Of a stretch of 63,666 nt of DNA, positions 10,334 to 18,357 are shown piece by piece. The translations under genes and the position numbers were made by a program. Source of the DNA: Armatimonadaceae bacterium (GTDB lineage: Bacteria > Armatimonadota > Armatimonadia > Armatimonadales > Armatimonadaceae); NCBI GenBank assembly GCA_030446525.1, contig JAUJNC010000009.1, positions 1-63,666 on the forward strand, in the 5' to 3' direction. Each line of letters begins with the position of its first letter. The stretch's first letter is position 1. The notes beneath the pieces were generated by a model. It worked only from the letters and a program-made list of their open reading frames with translations. It was not told the origin of the DNA and ran no database searches.

Positions 10334-10576
10334 TCAGGCCGCCACGAAACGGTCCACCGCGGCGCTGATGTCGTAGACCATCCACCGGACTCCGCCCGTG
10401 AAATCCGCGCCGCCGAACGACTCCTGCCCCCAATCCTGGGCGTCTTGCTTCGTGGCGAACGGCCCGTACAGGCGCGTCTCCTTGCCGTACGTCTCCGTCG
10501 CAACGAGGAAGGCGCCGGGCTGCTCCGCCTGGATGGCCCGCAGGTCCGTGGCTTCGATCGTGTTGCCCGTTCTCAT
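10334..10576 (-). CDS. Unrecognised 80-aa protein
   Basis: A small soluble protein starting at an ATG with AGGAG 9 bases upstream. It reads FLVATETYGKETRLYGPFATKQDAQDWG, then VRWMVYDISAAVDRF; a beta-strand/helix pattern with many aromatic residues. No known family recognised, but codon use and the strong ribosome site make it a real gene. It precedes the amidohydrolase by 10 bases and may act with it. Confidence 0.7.
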   Translation of the reverse strand: MRTGNTIEATDLRAIQAEQPGAFLVATETYGKETRLYGPFATKQDAQDWGQESFGGADFTGGVRWMVYDISAAVDRFVAA

Positions 10577-10621
10577 CTGCCGTTTCTCCTCGCCCGCTTG
10601 TCCAAAGTTTAGGGCGCCTTC

Positions 10622-10630
10622 TGCTATAAT
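10622..10630 (+). promoter_or_regulatory. Extended -10 promoter
   Basis: TGCTATAAT is an ideal extended -10 box about 45 bases upstream of the secreted protein that follows on the plus strand. It sits in the divergent region shared with the 80-residue gene. Confidence 0.55.
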
Positions 10631-10674
10631 ACCTTGACGGCCGCCAATATCTGCCTAGCAAGTTGGGAAGTCAC

Positions 10675-11472
10675 GTGAAACACCGGATGAAGACGAAGGT
10701 GCGCTTTGCGCTTTGCCTGAGGGGGTTTGCGCTTGCTGCTTGGGCACTGCTGGTCGCGGCAGGGGCACGCGGCGACCAATCTGGCTTCGATTTGAACAAA
10801 CTTCGCCCCATTGTGCACGACAAGGCGACCCCGGCAGCCGAGCGGATCGCCCGGGGCGTCGCTTACCTGAAGCACGAGTTGACGTCACCCGGCCCTCGTC
10901 GAGAAAACAGCCACATTGATACCGACTACATCCAAGGCGTCATTGTCGGCTCGCTTAGCTTTCCGGCCTCGGAGGCACCGGAGGTTCTGCGGCGATACCG
11001 CGATCAGACCGCCGATAAGCGCCTCAGGGATCTTTTGACCATCTCCTTGGGATTGACGGGAGCGCGAGACACCCTCCCTGACCTGCTGCGGTTGGCACGC
11101 AACGATCCCTCCGGCCCGGCGCGAGTGAATGCAATCAGGGCGCTCGGCAGGATTGCCGCGCGGCCCCGGCCCACGGACATCCCCCCGCGTTTACGTCCCG
11201 GTGAGGTCTGGCATCCGCTCTCCGAGCCTGCCAGGCAGCAGGTGGTCGATGCGCTGATGAAGGGCTTAAAAGATCCCTTTGAGCAGCCCAGGGTGACCGA
11301 TGTCGGCCCGCCGGGGCCATCGCGTTATTACCCTGTTCAATTGCAAGCCGCGGAGGGGTTACGGAACTTGGGCTACCGCGCTGAGCCGACACAGACCGGC
11401 TGGCGCGTGCTGGACCCGCAAGGGCAACCCTTGCGGGAAGTGAGACTCGACAAGGCCAACCTGAAGCCTTGA
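10675..11472 (+). CDS. Secreted HEAT-repeat-like protein
   Basis: The 265-residue product has an N-terminal signal peptide (basic KHRMKTKVR, then hydrophobic FALAAWALLVAAGARG) and an alpha-helical body with HEAT-like repeats: LLTISLGLTGARDTLPDLLR and RVNAIRALGRIA. Near the end, LQAAEGLRNLGYR looks like another helix pair. It is expected in the periplasm or at the surface; no enzymatic motif is seen. GTG at 10675 is placed after gggaag; the in-frame ATG at 10687 is an equal alternative. The extended -10 element upstream fits a monocistronic transcript. Confidence 0.65.
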   Translation: MKHRMKTKVRFALCLRGFALAAWALLVAAGARGDQSGFDLNKLRPIVHDKATPAAERIARGVAYLKHELTSPGPRRENSHIDTDYIQGVIVGSLSFPASEAPEVLRRYRDQTADKRLRDLLTISLGLTGARDTLPDLLRLARNDPSGPARVNAIRALGRIAARPRPTDIPPRLRPGEVWHPLSEPARQQVVDALMKGLKDPFEQPRVTDVGPPGPSRYYPVQLQAAEGLRNLGYRAEPTQTGWRVLDPQGQPLREVRLDKANLKP

Positions 11473-11697
11473 AGACGACAGCACTTCGGAAGCTAAATGG
11501 ATGGATACGGGGACGGTGTCTCAAGCCCTGGGGTATATTGCTGGACCAAGGACTCGGGAGCTTGATCAACATGCGAAGGTGTGATCGCACGGATCGAGTC
11601 GTGGTTGCCGCCGACTAGCGGGGCTACGGTTTGTGCGCGATGAATGATGAAAGCCAATAGGAGCGCGACTTGTCAACGCGCGGAAGGAGAACCGCCG

Positions 11698-12261
11698 ATG
11701 AGCAGCAACCAACGTTTCGTCTTGACCCTCGCCGCGATGCTCCTGGCGGGCGTCGCCTTGATGAAGGTTTCGCCGGCAGAACAGCCGCGAGCCGCGGCCG
11801 TCACCCCGGGCGTGCATCTGGCCGATGAGAGGGAGATCGTTCGCGTGGTCGACGAGATCGACAATGCAGTCGACGCCAAAGACTGGAAGGCCTGCCGGAG
11901 CTACTTCCAGGACGAGATCGACGTCGATTTCAGCTCGCTGGCCGGCGGCTCGCCATCTCGCATGAAGGCCGACGATCTGGTGGGCGGCTGGAGGCGCGCG
12001 CTGTACAGCGACAAGAAGAGCCACCATATGCGCTCCAATCACCGGGTCACGATCAACGGTGACCGGGCCGAGGTGTTCTCCAAGGGGTACGCGTTCAACC
12101 TGCTCCCGAGCAAAACCGGCTCCGACCTGTGGGAGGTCTGGGGCGACTATCGCCACACGCTGCAGCGCACCGGACAGGGGTGGAAAGTGTCGGGCATGAC
12201 GCTCACGGTGACGTACGCGCGCGGCAACGAGAAAGCCCGCGACTTCGTACCGCAGCCATGA
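11698..12261 (+). CDS. Exported SnoaL/NTF2-like protein
   Basis: ATG at 11698 follows GGAAGGAG, giving a 187-residue protein. Residues 1-25 form a signal peptide or anchor (FVLTLAAMLLAGVALMKV). The body has the NTF2-like order: helix EREIVRVVDEIDNAVDAKDW, YFQDEIDVDFSSL, then strands HHMRSNHRVTINGDRAEVFS and WEVWGDYRHTLQRTGQGWKV. Such domains bind small hydrophobic ligands or act as isomerase-like folds; no catalytic call is justified. The stop at 12261 lies just inside the candidate riboswitch of the next gene. Confidence 0.7.
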   Translation: MSSNQRFVLTLAAMLLAGVALMKVSPAEQPRAAAVTPGVHLADEREIVRVVDEIDNAVDAKDWKACRSYFQDEIDVDFSSLAGGSPSRMKADDLVGGWRRALYSDKKSHHMRSNHRVTINGDRAEVFSKGYAFNLLPSKTGSDLWEVWGDYRHTLQRTGQGWKVSGMTLTVTYARGNEKARDFVPQP

Positions 12262-12304
12262 CGCCCGTGGCGCCGTCCGGTCGGGGGAAAGTACGGTGAA
12301 GGAG
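12248..12304 (+). promoter_or_regulatory. Candidate guanidine-III-like riboswitch before the Gdx gene
   Basis: The leader contains CGCCGT (12271-12276), CCGGTC (12277-12282) and AAAGTACGGTG. CGCCGT can pair with ACGGTG (12293-12298) with one G-U pair, and this 3' strand abuts the AAGGAG ribosome site. This order resembles the pseudoknotted guanidine-III (ykkC-III) class, which often precedes SMR-type guanidinium exporters. The first helix is poor, so this is a candidate only. Confidence 0.35.
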
Positions 12305-12310
12305 CGCCCG

Positions 12311-12628
12311 ATGGCCTGGGTTTATCTTATCCTCGCCGGTATTTGTGAGATAGGCTGGGCCATCGGCCTGAAATACACGCACGGCTTTTCGAAGCTGTGG
12401 CCCAGCGTCTTCACCCTGTCCACGGCGCTTTTCAGCTTCTACCTTTTGGCGCAAGCCCTGAAAACGCTGCCGGTGGGGACGGGGTATGCCGTGTGGACCG
12501 GGATCGGGGCGGTGGGCACAGCTATCCTGGGCATGTTGATCTTGGGGGAGCCGCGCGAAACGGGGCGGATCGTCTGCATCCTGCTGATCGTGGCGGGCGT
12601 CCTGGGCCTCAAGTTCGTCTCCCCTTGA
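12311..12628 (+). CDS. gdx: Gdx (SugE)-type guanidinium exporter, SMR family
   Basis: A 105-residue four-helix small multidrug resistance protein. It matches the Gdx/SugE subgroup rather than EmrE: the active Glu lies in GICEIGWAIGLKYTHGF, followed by LPVGTGYAVWTGIGAVG and ILGEPRETGRI. Gdx dimers export guanidinium in exchange for protons. ATG at 12311 has AAGGAG 6-7 bases upstream. It is intact and monocistronic; downstream lies the DapA remnant and cassette island. The exporter function is known for the family; the link to guanidine here also rests on the candidate riboswitch. Confidence 0.85.
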   Translation: MAWVYLILAGICEIGWAIGLKYTHGFSKLWPSVFTLSTALFSFYLLAQALKTLPVGTGYAVWTGIGAVGTAILGMLILGEPRETGRIVCILLIVAGVLGLKFVSP

Positions 12629-12674
12629 ACACACCCGCAATAGTGCAAAAAGGTTGGCCGACGGCCGTGGCGCG

Positions 12675-12758
12675 AGCCTGATCACGGCGCCCTTCACGGC
12701 CATGCACGAAGACGGCAGCATCAACCTGCAAGCCGTCGAGCGGCAGGCGCGGGCGATC
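12675..12758 (+). pseudogene. DapA-family N-terminal fragment, truncated
   Basis: About 28 codons read SLITAPFTAMHEDGSINLQA, then VERQARAI, the typical N-terminal strand and helix of dihydrodipicolinate synthase/N-acetylneuraminate lyase family enzymes. The reading stops making sense at about 12758, where an attC-like 3' half-site begins. The rest of the enzyme is absent; it seems to have been cut by insertion or deletion at the cassette island. The sugar isomerase and Gfo/Idh genes beyond the island are common partners of this family. Confidence 0.6.
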
Positions 12759-12796
12759 AGTACACTGCTTCGCGCCCCTGAGTTCGGCCGTTGGGC
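12759..12796 (+). repeat. attC-like 3' half-site
   Basis: The sequence CCCCTGAGTTCGGCC followed by GTTGGGC (12790-12796) has the form of the right half of an integron attC: an L'-like region and a core site fitting GTTRRRY. The matching left half is missing. It lies 38 bases before the methyltransferase start, where a cassette boundary would be expected. Confidence 0.45.
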
Positions 12797-12833
12797 GGCG
12801 TAGGTGATGGATGCAAAATAAGAAAGAACACGA

Positions 12834-13475
12834 ATGGAGCGGACGCAAACAGACTTGCAATCCAGCTATGACCGCGTGGCGGAAGATTATGCCAAGCAGT
12901 TCTGTGATGAGATGGATAAGAAACCCTTTGACCGCACGATGCTGGACTGGCTGGCGGAAAAGGTCAGCGGCTTAGGAGGGATATGCGATTTGGGGTGCGG
13001 ACCCGGACAGATCGCTCGCTATCTGCACGGTCGTGGAGTAAAGGCTTGTGGTGTTGATTTATCGTCGGAGATGGTGAAGCAAGCGCAACGCTTAAATCCA
13101 GACATTCCCTTCCAGCAAGGAAATATGCTTGACTTAACCGATGTTGCAGATCACACGTATGGCGGGATAGCCGCTTTTTATTCCATCATCCACATTCCTC
13201 GCGCCTCCGTAGTCGAGGCGTTACAAGAGTTACGACGAGTGTTGCGTCGGCAAGGCACCCTCCTGCTCACTTTCCATATCGGACAGCAAATTAATCATCT
13301 TGATGAGTGGTGGGGTAAGAAGGTGTCTTTGGACTTCATCTTCTTTGAGACCGAAGAGATGAAAGGCTACCTCAAGGCGGCGGGCTTTGAGCTGGAGGAA
13401 GTGATAGAAAGGGATCCGTACCCCGACGTTGAGGTTCAAACCCGCCGCGCGTACATATTCGCAAGGAAACCGTGA
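12834..13475 (+). CDS. Class I SAM-dependent methyltransferase (cassette-borne)
   Basis: A 213-residue methyltransferase. Motif I is ICDLGCGPGQIARYL (about residue 53), acidic motif II ACGVDLSSEMV, motif III region FQQGNMLDL, then AAFYSIIHIP and LRRQGTLLLTFH. This is the ubiquinone/menaquinone-methyltransferase-like group without a determinable substrate. The ATG at 12834 begins MERTQTDLQ. The gene is visibly less GC-rich than its neighbours, with many A/T third positions, and its stop is followed 12 bases later by a full attC-like site. That is the structure of an integron gene cassette. Confidence 0.85.
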   Translation: MERTQTDLQSSYDRVAEDYAKQFCDEMDKKPFDRTMLDWLAEKVSGLGGICDLGCGPGQIARYLHGRGVKACGVDLSSEMVKQAQRLNPDIPFQQGNMLDLTDVADHTYGGIAAFYSIIHIPRASVVEALQELRRVLRRQGTLLLTFHIGQQINHLDEWWGKKVSLDFIFFETEEMKGYLKAAGFELEEVIERDPYPDVEVQTRRAYIFARKP

Positions 13476-13486
13476 GCCAATGCGCC

Positions 13487-13597
13487 GCCCAACGATCGCT
13501 TGCAGCCGACCCGCCTCCGCTTGTCTCTCATCAACAATGTCGTCTGCGTCGAAGGTTGTTGGTCGCGTCGGCCGGCGGCTGAAGCGGAGCGTTAGAA
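13487..13597 (+). repeat. Integron attC-like recombination site
   Basis: GCCCAAC (13487-13493, fits RYYYAAC) and GTTAGAA (13591-13597, near GTTRRRY) bound a 111-base imperfect palindrome. Inner arms CGCTTGCAGCCG and CGGCTGAAGCG pair except for one unpaired G, the extrahelical base that marks attC strand polarity. The centre is a variable, partly self-complementary segment. Position right after the methyltransferase stop and before the next gene is as expected between cassettes. Confidence 0.7.
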
Positions 13598-13636
13598 CGC
13601 TGCGCGCGGCGTTGCTGCGTGCGAAACAATATGATT

Positions 13637-14143
13637 ATGGCAGACGAAGTCAAAATCGAACCAGCAAGCCCAACTTGGCCTGAACTATTCGAGGCAGAAA
13701 AAGCACGGCTTCTCGCAGTACTTGGCTCGCATTTCGTCGCCATCGAGCATTTCGGCAGCACAGCTATTCCTGGCTTAGACGCAAAACCAATCATAGATAT
13801 ACTTGGTGGCGTAAAGTCTATGGCAGAAGCGGACGCTTTGCTGGAGCCATTGTGCCGACTGGGTTGGGACACATCGCCTGAGTTCAACGCTACTCTTTCC
13901 GACCGGCGTTTTTTGCTGCGCTGGCCGGAAGGCATTCGCACCCATCATTTGCACTTGGTTGTTTACGGCAGTGAGCAATGGCAACGGCGGCTCAAGTTTC
14001 GGGATTGCCTTCGTGCCAATCCCGAATTAGCCCAACAGTATCAAAAGTTGAAATACGAGCTTGCCGTTAAACATCGGGATGACCGCGAGGCCTACACAGA
14101 CGCAAAGACAGATTTCGTCGCCAGCGTCATAACAGCGTGCTAA
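13637..14143 (+). CDS. GrpB-family protein (UPF0157, nucleotidyltransferase fold)
   Basis: A 168-residue GrpB-domain protein. Hallmarks are WPELFEAEKARLLAVLG, the nucleotidyltransferase-like motif IEHFGSTAIPGLDAKPIIDI (residues 36-55), FLLRWPEGIRTHHLHLV, and the C-terminal KLKYELAVKHRDDREAYTDA. The fold is that of minimal nucleotidyltransferases, but the activity is not established. ATG 13637 is chosen; ATG 13631 in frame is possible. Moderate GC, unlike the GC-rich surroundings. Its TAA stop lies inside an attC-like left half-site, a common cassette arrangement. Confidence 0.85.
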   Translation: MADEVKIEPASPTWPELFEAEKARLLAVLGSHFVAIEHFGSTAIPGLDAKPIIDILGGVKSMAEADALLEPLCRLGWDTSPEFNATLSDRRFLLRWPEGIRTHHLHLVVYGSEQWQRRLKFRDCLRANPELAQQYQKLKYELAVKHRDDREAYTDAKTDFVASVITAC

Positions 14144-14165
14144 CGAGGCGCTGCACCCGACCGCC
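14139..14165 (+). repeat. attC-like 5' half-site
   Basis: GCTAACG (14139-14145) followed by AGGCGCTGCACCCGACCGCC resembles the left half (R'' and L'') of an attC. No complementary right half is found in the next 150 bases, so the site is truncated. It overlaps the stop codon of the GrpB gene. Confidence 0.5.
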
Positions 14166-14250
14166 TACAGCTCGACGACAAGGAAACACGGCGGAGTGTA
14201 CGGAACATGGTCGAAGGGGGCATCGCCGAGATCCCCTTGGCGTCTGACAA

Positions 14251-14270
14251 GGACCGCGAATGCGCGGTCC
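14251..14270. promoter_or_regulatory. Perfect 8-bp hairpin in leader
   Basis: GGACCGCG (14251-14258) and CGCGGTCC (14263-14270) form a perfect stem with an AATG loop, 34 bases before the isomerase start. There is no T run, so it may be a leader structure or the remains of a terminator for the cassette island. Confidence 0.35.
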
Positions 14271-14303
14271 CCGTTATCGAGGGTGTAATGAGGGCGAAAA
14301 ACG

Positions 14304-15153
14304 ATGTTCCCATCTATCTTCACCGATGAGCTAGGTCTCGATATCACGGAGGGTTTGCCCGTCATCAAGTCCTGGGGGCTGCGGCACGTGGACCTGCGCG
14401 GCCGGGTGTTCGGGACGGGCGCCGAGAGCCTGCCGGCCGAGCGGCTCGCCGAGCTGAGGAGGCTGCTGGACGGCCAGGGCATGAAGGTCGGGTGCCTGGC
14501 GTCGTCGCTGGCCAAGGTGCATCTGCCCGACGCCGCGCGCTGCCGGGCCGAGTCGGAGAAGCTCGACGGGGTGATCCGAGCCGCCGACGCCCTGGACTGC
14601 CGGCTGGTGCGCAGCTTCTTTTTCTGGCAGCCGCCCCGGGAGCTGGCCGGCGCGCTGGCCGTCCGGCCCGACGAGCTGCAGAAGGTGCTCGACCGGTTCG
14701 CCCCGCTGGCCGAGCGGGCCAAACGGGCGGGCCTGGTCCTCGCGCTCGAAAACTGCGGCGCGACGACCGACGAGGTGTTCACCGTCCTCGACGCCCTGGG
14801 CGTGCCCGAATGGGGCATGGCCTGGGACCCGCACAACGACTGGAACAGCGACGAGCGGCAGCGGGACGAGGACGCCTACATCCGCCGCATGGCCGGGCGC
14901 ACGCGCCACGTGCACGTCAAGGCGGCGGGGGCCGTCCCCGGCCTGGGCCCGACGATCCCCTACGATAAGATCGTGCAGGCCTGCGACGCCGCCGGCGTCC
15001 GGGGGCCCATCAGCGCCGAGACCCACAACCCCGACCGCGCGCGGTCAGCAGCCAGGAGATGTCGCGGCGCGTGGTCGAGACCATCCAGAAGGCCGCCGGA
15101 CCGCCGACCTCCGCGCCGCCCAGAGCTGGTCCCGCCCGTGGGCCGAAAAGCCC
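14304..15153 (+). CDS. Sugar phosphate isomerase/epimerase (xylose isomerase-like TIM barrel), frameshifted 3' end
   Basis: ATG at 14304 gives an AP_endonuc_2-type TIM barrel: MFPSIFTDELGLDITE, LRHVDLRG, VGCLASSLAKVHLPD, LVLALENCGA (metal-binding Glu), GMAWDPHNDWNSD (Asp/His ligands), HVHVKAAGAVPG and PISAETHNPD. Near 15040 the frame slips by one; the sense continues as VSSQEMSRRVVETIQKAA. The stop is not identifiable because it runs into the Gfo/Idh start. Such enzymes isomerise keto- and aldo-sugars or epimerise inosose-type compounds; together with the neighbouring oxidoreductase it probably belongs to sugar or cyclitol breakdown. Confidence 0.75.
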
Positions 15154-16185
15154 GTGGGCTTCGTCGTCGTCGGACTGGGGATGGGGCCGGTCCCGGCAGA
15201 TCACCAAAACGCCCGGCACGCGGCTGATCGGCGTCTGCGACCTGGTCGAGGAGCGCGCCAAACGCACCGGCGACGCGTGCGGCGTGCCCTACACCACCGA
15301 GGAACCGGGGCCCGTGGCTGGACAACGACGCGGTCGAGGTGGTCTACGTGGTCACGCCGACCGGCCGGCACGCCGAGGTCGCCCTGCCGGCGCTGGAGGC
15401 CGGCAAGCACGTCCTGACCACCAAGCCGATGGAGGCGTCGCTGGCCGCCTGCGACCAGATGATCCGCTTGGCGGAGCCTGCTGCTCGGAACCGACTTCGA
15501 CCGCCGCTTCACCCCGGACACGCACACCTTGCGGGCCGCCATCCGGGGCCGGTTCTGCCGGCTGCTCAGCGGCAACTGCGCGCTGAAGATCCAGCGGACC
15601 ATGGACTACTTCCGCGCCAGCGGCGGGTGGCGCGGCACGCGCCGCTGGGACGGCGGCGGCGTGCTGTCCAGCCAGGCCATCCACAACCTCGACGAGGTCG
15701 CCTTCACGGTAGGCGTCCCGTCCCGGGTGCGGTGCAGTCTCTGGACGCAGAACCACGACATCGAGGCCGAGGACCTGGCCACGGCCGCGTGGCTCTACGA
15801 CGACGGGCTGGTTATCACCTTCTGGGCCACCAGCAGCTACCCGCAGGCGACGTGGTACCGGCAGTACGAGCTGGAAGGCACGGCCGGCGCGTACTTCCAG
15901 GCCGAGGGCGGCCCGTTCGAGACGCCCCGGACCCGGTGGTACGTCGAGGGCGCGTGGAGTGACGAGGCCCCGGAAACCGTCCTGCCCCCCTGGATCAACG
16001 CGACCGACAACTTCGCCGCCGCCGTCCGCGGCCACGCCGAGTTCCTCTGCCCCGGCCGCGACGCCCGCCGCTCCCAGGCCATCCTGGACGCCCTGTACCG
16101 CTCGGCTTACGACGCCGGCGGCGACTGGGTCGACGTCGACCGGAGCGGCCCGCCGGACGCCCACGGTATCGAGACGGGATCCTGA
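15154..16185 (+). CDS. Gfo/Idh/MocA-family oxidoreductase, several frameshifts
   Basis: GTG at 15154 starts the Rossmann strand GFVVVGLGMG. The frame then changes near 15185 (RLIGVCDLVEERAKRTGDA), near 15310 (VEVVYVVTPTGRHAEVALPA, GKHVLTTKPMEASL, with the EKP-like catalytic loop) and at 15477 (extra C in gcggagcctg; after correction ELLLGTDFDRRFTPDTH). From 15490 to the TGA at 16183-16185 one frame reads the C-terminal alpha/beta domain: RTMDYFRASGGWRGTRRWDG, LSSQAIHNLDEV and DEAPETVLPPWINATDN. The enzyme is an NAD(P)-dependent sugar or inositol dehydrogenase. It overlaps or abuts the isomerase, implying co-translation. Confidence 0.7.
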
Positions 16186-16208
16186 CGTCTTGCGCGGCGC
16201 CGCCTGGC

Positions 16209-17345
16209 TCAACCCGCCACAGCTGCCGTCGCCACCGTGCGGCGCGTGATGCGCGAAACGGATGCGCAGCCGGTCAGGGCCATGGCCATCTCGAACTCCG
16301 CGCGCAGGATGTCGATCGCGTGCCGCACCCCTTCCGCCCCCGCGGCCCCCAGCGCGTAAAGGTACGGGCGACCGATCAGGACGGCCGTGGCGCCGAACGC
16401 GAGCGCCTTGAGGACGTCCGTCCCGCGCCGGACGCCGCCGTCCACCAGGAGCGGCAGGCGCCCGGCCACCCGGTCCGCGACCGGCGCCAGCACCTCGGCC
16501 GTCGCCGGAAGGGTGTCCAGGTTGCGCGCGCCGTGATTGGAGACGATGATCCCGGACACACCCGCCTGCGCCGCGAGGTCGGCATCCTCCGGATCCAGGA
16601 TGCCCTTGAGGAGTACGGGCACGCGGGCGAACGAGCGCAGCCAATCGATGTCTTTCCACGTCACCGTTTCCCGCGGCTCCCGCAGATGGGTCGGCCGGCG
16701 GCGGACGCTGGCGTCATAGACGTGGGGCGTTTCTACGCCCGGCGGCAGGGCGAAGCGGGCGCGCTGCTGGCGGTTGCGCACCCCCAGCACCGGGGTGTCC
16801 ACGGTGACGCACAGCGCGCGGCAGCCGGCGGCTTCGACCCTCTGGACCAGATCGCGGGTGAAGCCGCGGTCCGGCTGGAAGTACAGCTGGAACCAGAGCG
16901 GCTGCGTGGCAACCTGGGCGATGTCCTCGATCGCCGTGGTCGTGCTGGTGCTCACGACGAGCGTGGCCGCGGCCGCGCCGGCGCCCCGCGCCGTCGCCAA
17001 TTCGCCTTCGGGATGGACGAGGCGGTGGTACGCGGTCGGCGCGAGCAGGATCGGGAAGGGCAGCGCCTGACCGAACAGCGTGACCCGGGTGTCCACCGCG
17101 GACACGTCCGTCAGGACGCGCGGCCGCAGCCGGAGATGATCCCAGGCTTCGCGGGTCCATTGCAAGGTAAGCTCGTCGCCCGCGCCGCCCGCGATGAACT
17201 CGTACACCATGTGCGGAAGGAGGGCGCGTGCCCGGGACTCGAAATCGGACAGGCTGAACACGTCCGTAGCCATCCCCGCGATCGCGGACATGCCTGCCGA
17301 CGGGTGCTGCGCGACCGCCGCCTGCACCGCTTCCACTTCGTCCAT
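16209..17345 (-). CDS. FMN-dependent alpha-hydroxy-acid oxidising enzyme
   Basis: A 378-residue TIM-barrel flavoprotein of the glycolate oxidase/lactate oxidase/lactate monooxygenase family. Order of motifs: YEFIAGGAGDE, LFGQALPFPILLAPTAYHRL, WFQLYFQPDRGFT, CRALCVTVDTPVLGVRNRQ, VPVLLKGILDPEDA (FMN-binding Lys), GIIVSNHGARNLDT (catalytic His; the family usually has HGGRQLD), LLVDGGVRRGTDVLKA and IGRPYLYAL. It oxidises short 2-hydroxy acids to 2-keto acids. ATG at 17343-17345 has GGAGG upstream. It lies 75 bases after the peptide permease on the same strand and may be read from the same transcript. Confidence 0.85.
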   Translation of the reverse strand: MDEVEAVQAAVAQHPSAGMSAIAGMATDVFSLSDFESRARALLPHMVYEFIAGGAGDELTLQWTREAWDHLRLRPRVLTDVSAVDTRVTLFGQALPFPILLAPTAYHRLVHPEGELATARGAGAAAATLVVSTSTTTAIEDIAQVATQPLWFQLYFQPDRGFTRDLVQRVEAAGCRALCVTVDTPVLGVRNRQQRARFALPPGVETPHVYDASVRRRPTHLREPRETVTWKDIDWLRSFARVPVLLKGILDPEDADLAAQAGVSGIIVSNHGARNLDTLPATAEVLAPVADRVAGRLPLLVDGGVRRGTDVLKALAFGATAVLIGRPYLYALGAAGAEGVRHAIDILRAEFEMAMALTGCASVSRITRRTVATAAVAG

Positions 17346-17420
17346 ACCGCACCTCCGCACTGCCAGCTTGATGCCGGCCGTTTCTGATATACCTTGAAGC
17401 GGGACCGCGGCTCCCCTGGC

Positions 17421-18357
17421 CTATTCCAGGCGAACGCGCGGGTCCACCAGGGCGTAGCTGATGTCGGTGAGGAGGGCGCCGGCGATGTAGAGGACGGCGC
17501 CCAGGAAGACCATGGCGCGGACCGTGGCGAAGTCCTGGCTGTTGATGGCGTCCACGGTCAGGGTCCCCAGGCCGGGGATGCCGAAGAACGACTCGAGCAG
17601 GATGCTCCCGAGCAGCAAAAAGGGGATCGAAAGGACCGTCGAGGTCAGGATCGGGATCGAGGCGTTCTTCAGCACGTGCCGGAACAGGATCGCCCGCTCG
17701 CTCACCCCCTTGGCGCGGGCGGTGCGCACGTAATCCTGGTTTATCTCCTCCAGCAGGAAGGTGCGGTACAGGCGCACGCTCGACCCCAGCCCCGAGACCA
17801 CCCCGACCGCCACCGGCAGCAGCGCGAACCGCCACGCCTGCAGACCGCCCTGGTACCCGGCCAGGGGGAAGTATTTCAGGATCTTCCCCAGCAGGAACTG
17901 CCCGGCGATGATGTACACGACGTACACGACGCTCATCAGGAGCACGCACAGGAACGTCCCCGCGTAGTCGATGTAGGTCCCGCGGAAGTAGGCGACGCCC
18001 AGGGCGAAGCAGATCGCGGCGGTCAGCCCCGCGAAAAACACGAGCGAGGCGATCACGGCGGACGGCCGACGCCGGCACGGAGGCGATCGATCCGCTCGCC
18101 CGTCGCGTCCGACCTGCCGAAGCGGAAAAGGAACAGCTCCGCCATGTGCTTCTTGAACTGCTCCGGCAGCGGCTTGTCGTACCCCTTCTGGGCCAGCCAC
18201 TCCTGGATCTGCTGCGGCGTCGGGTTCTTGGCGGACAGGTTCTGGCGCGCCATCTGCTCCGGCGAGACGGTCATATAAAGAGGGCGAAGGTGAGCAGCGA
18301 CACGCCGACCAGGATCGGGACGGCGTACAGGACGCGCCGGACGACGTAGCGCAGCAT
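17421..18357 (-). CDS. DppB/OppB-type ABC transporter permease, frameshifted
   Basis: The start MLRYVVRRVLYAVPILVGVS at 18357 is the classic N-terminus of DppB-type peptide permeases. The sense breaks near 18280, then reads NPTPQQIQEWLAQKGYDKPL and LPEQFKKHMAELFLFRFGRS, breaks again near 18060, and then is clean: VYVVYIIAGQFLLGKILKYF, the EAA-like loop DYVRTARAKGVSERAILFRH, ESFFGIPGLGTLTVDAINSQ and LVDPRVRLE before the stop. It forms the inner-membrane channel for oligopeptides with the binding protein upstream; its ATG overlaps that gene's TGA (TGATG). No second permease or ATPase is in the window. Confidence 0.8.

Noticed and set aside
17380..17400. Promoter for the hydroxy-acid oxidase (tatatc region)
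   Set aside because: A -10-like TATATC on the minus strand is not matched by a -35 at proper spacing.
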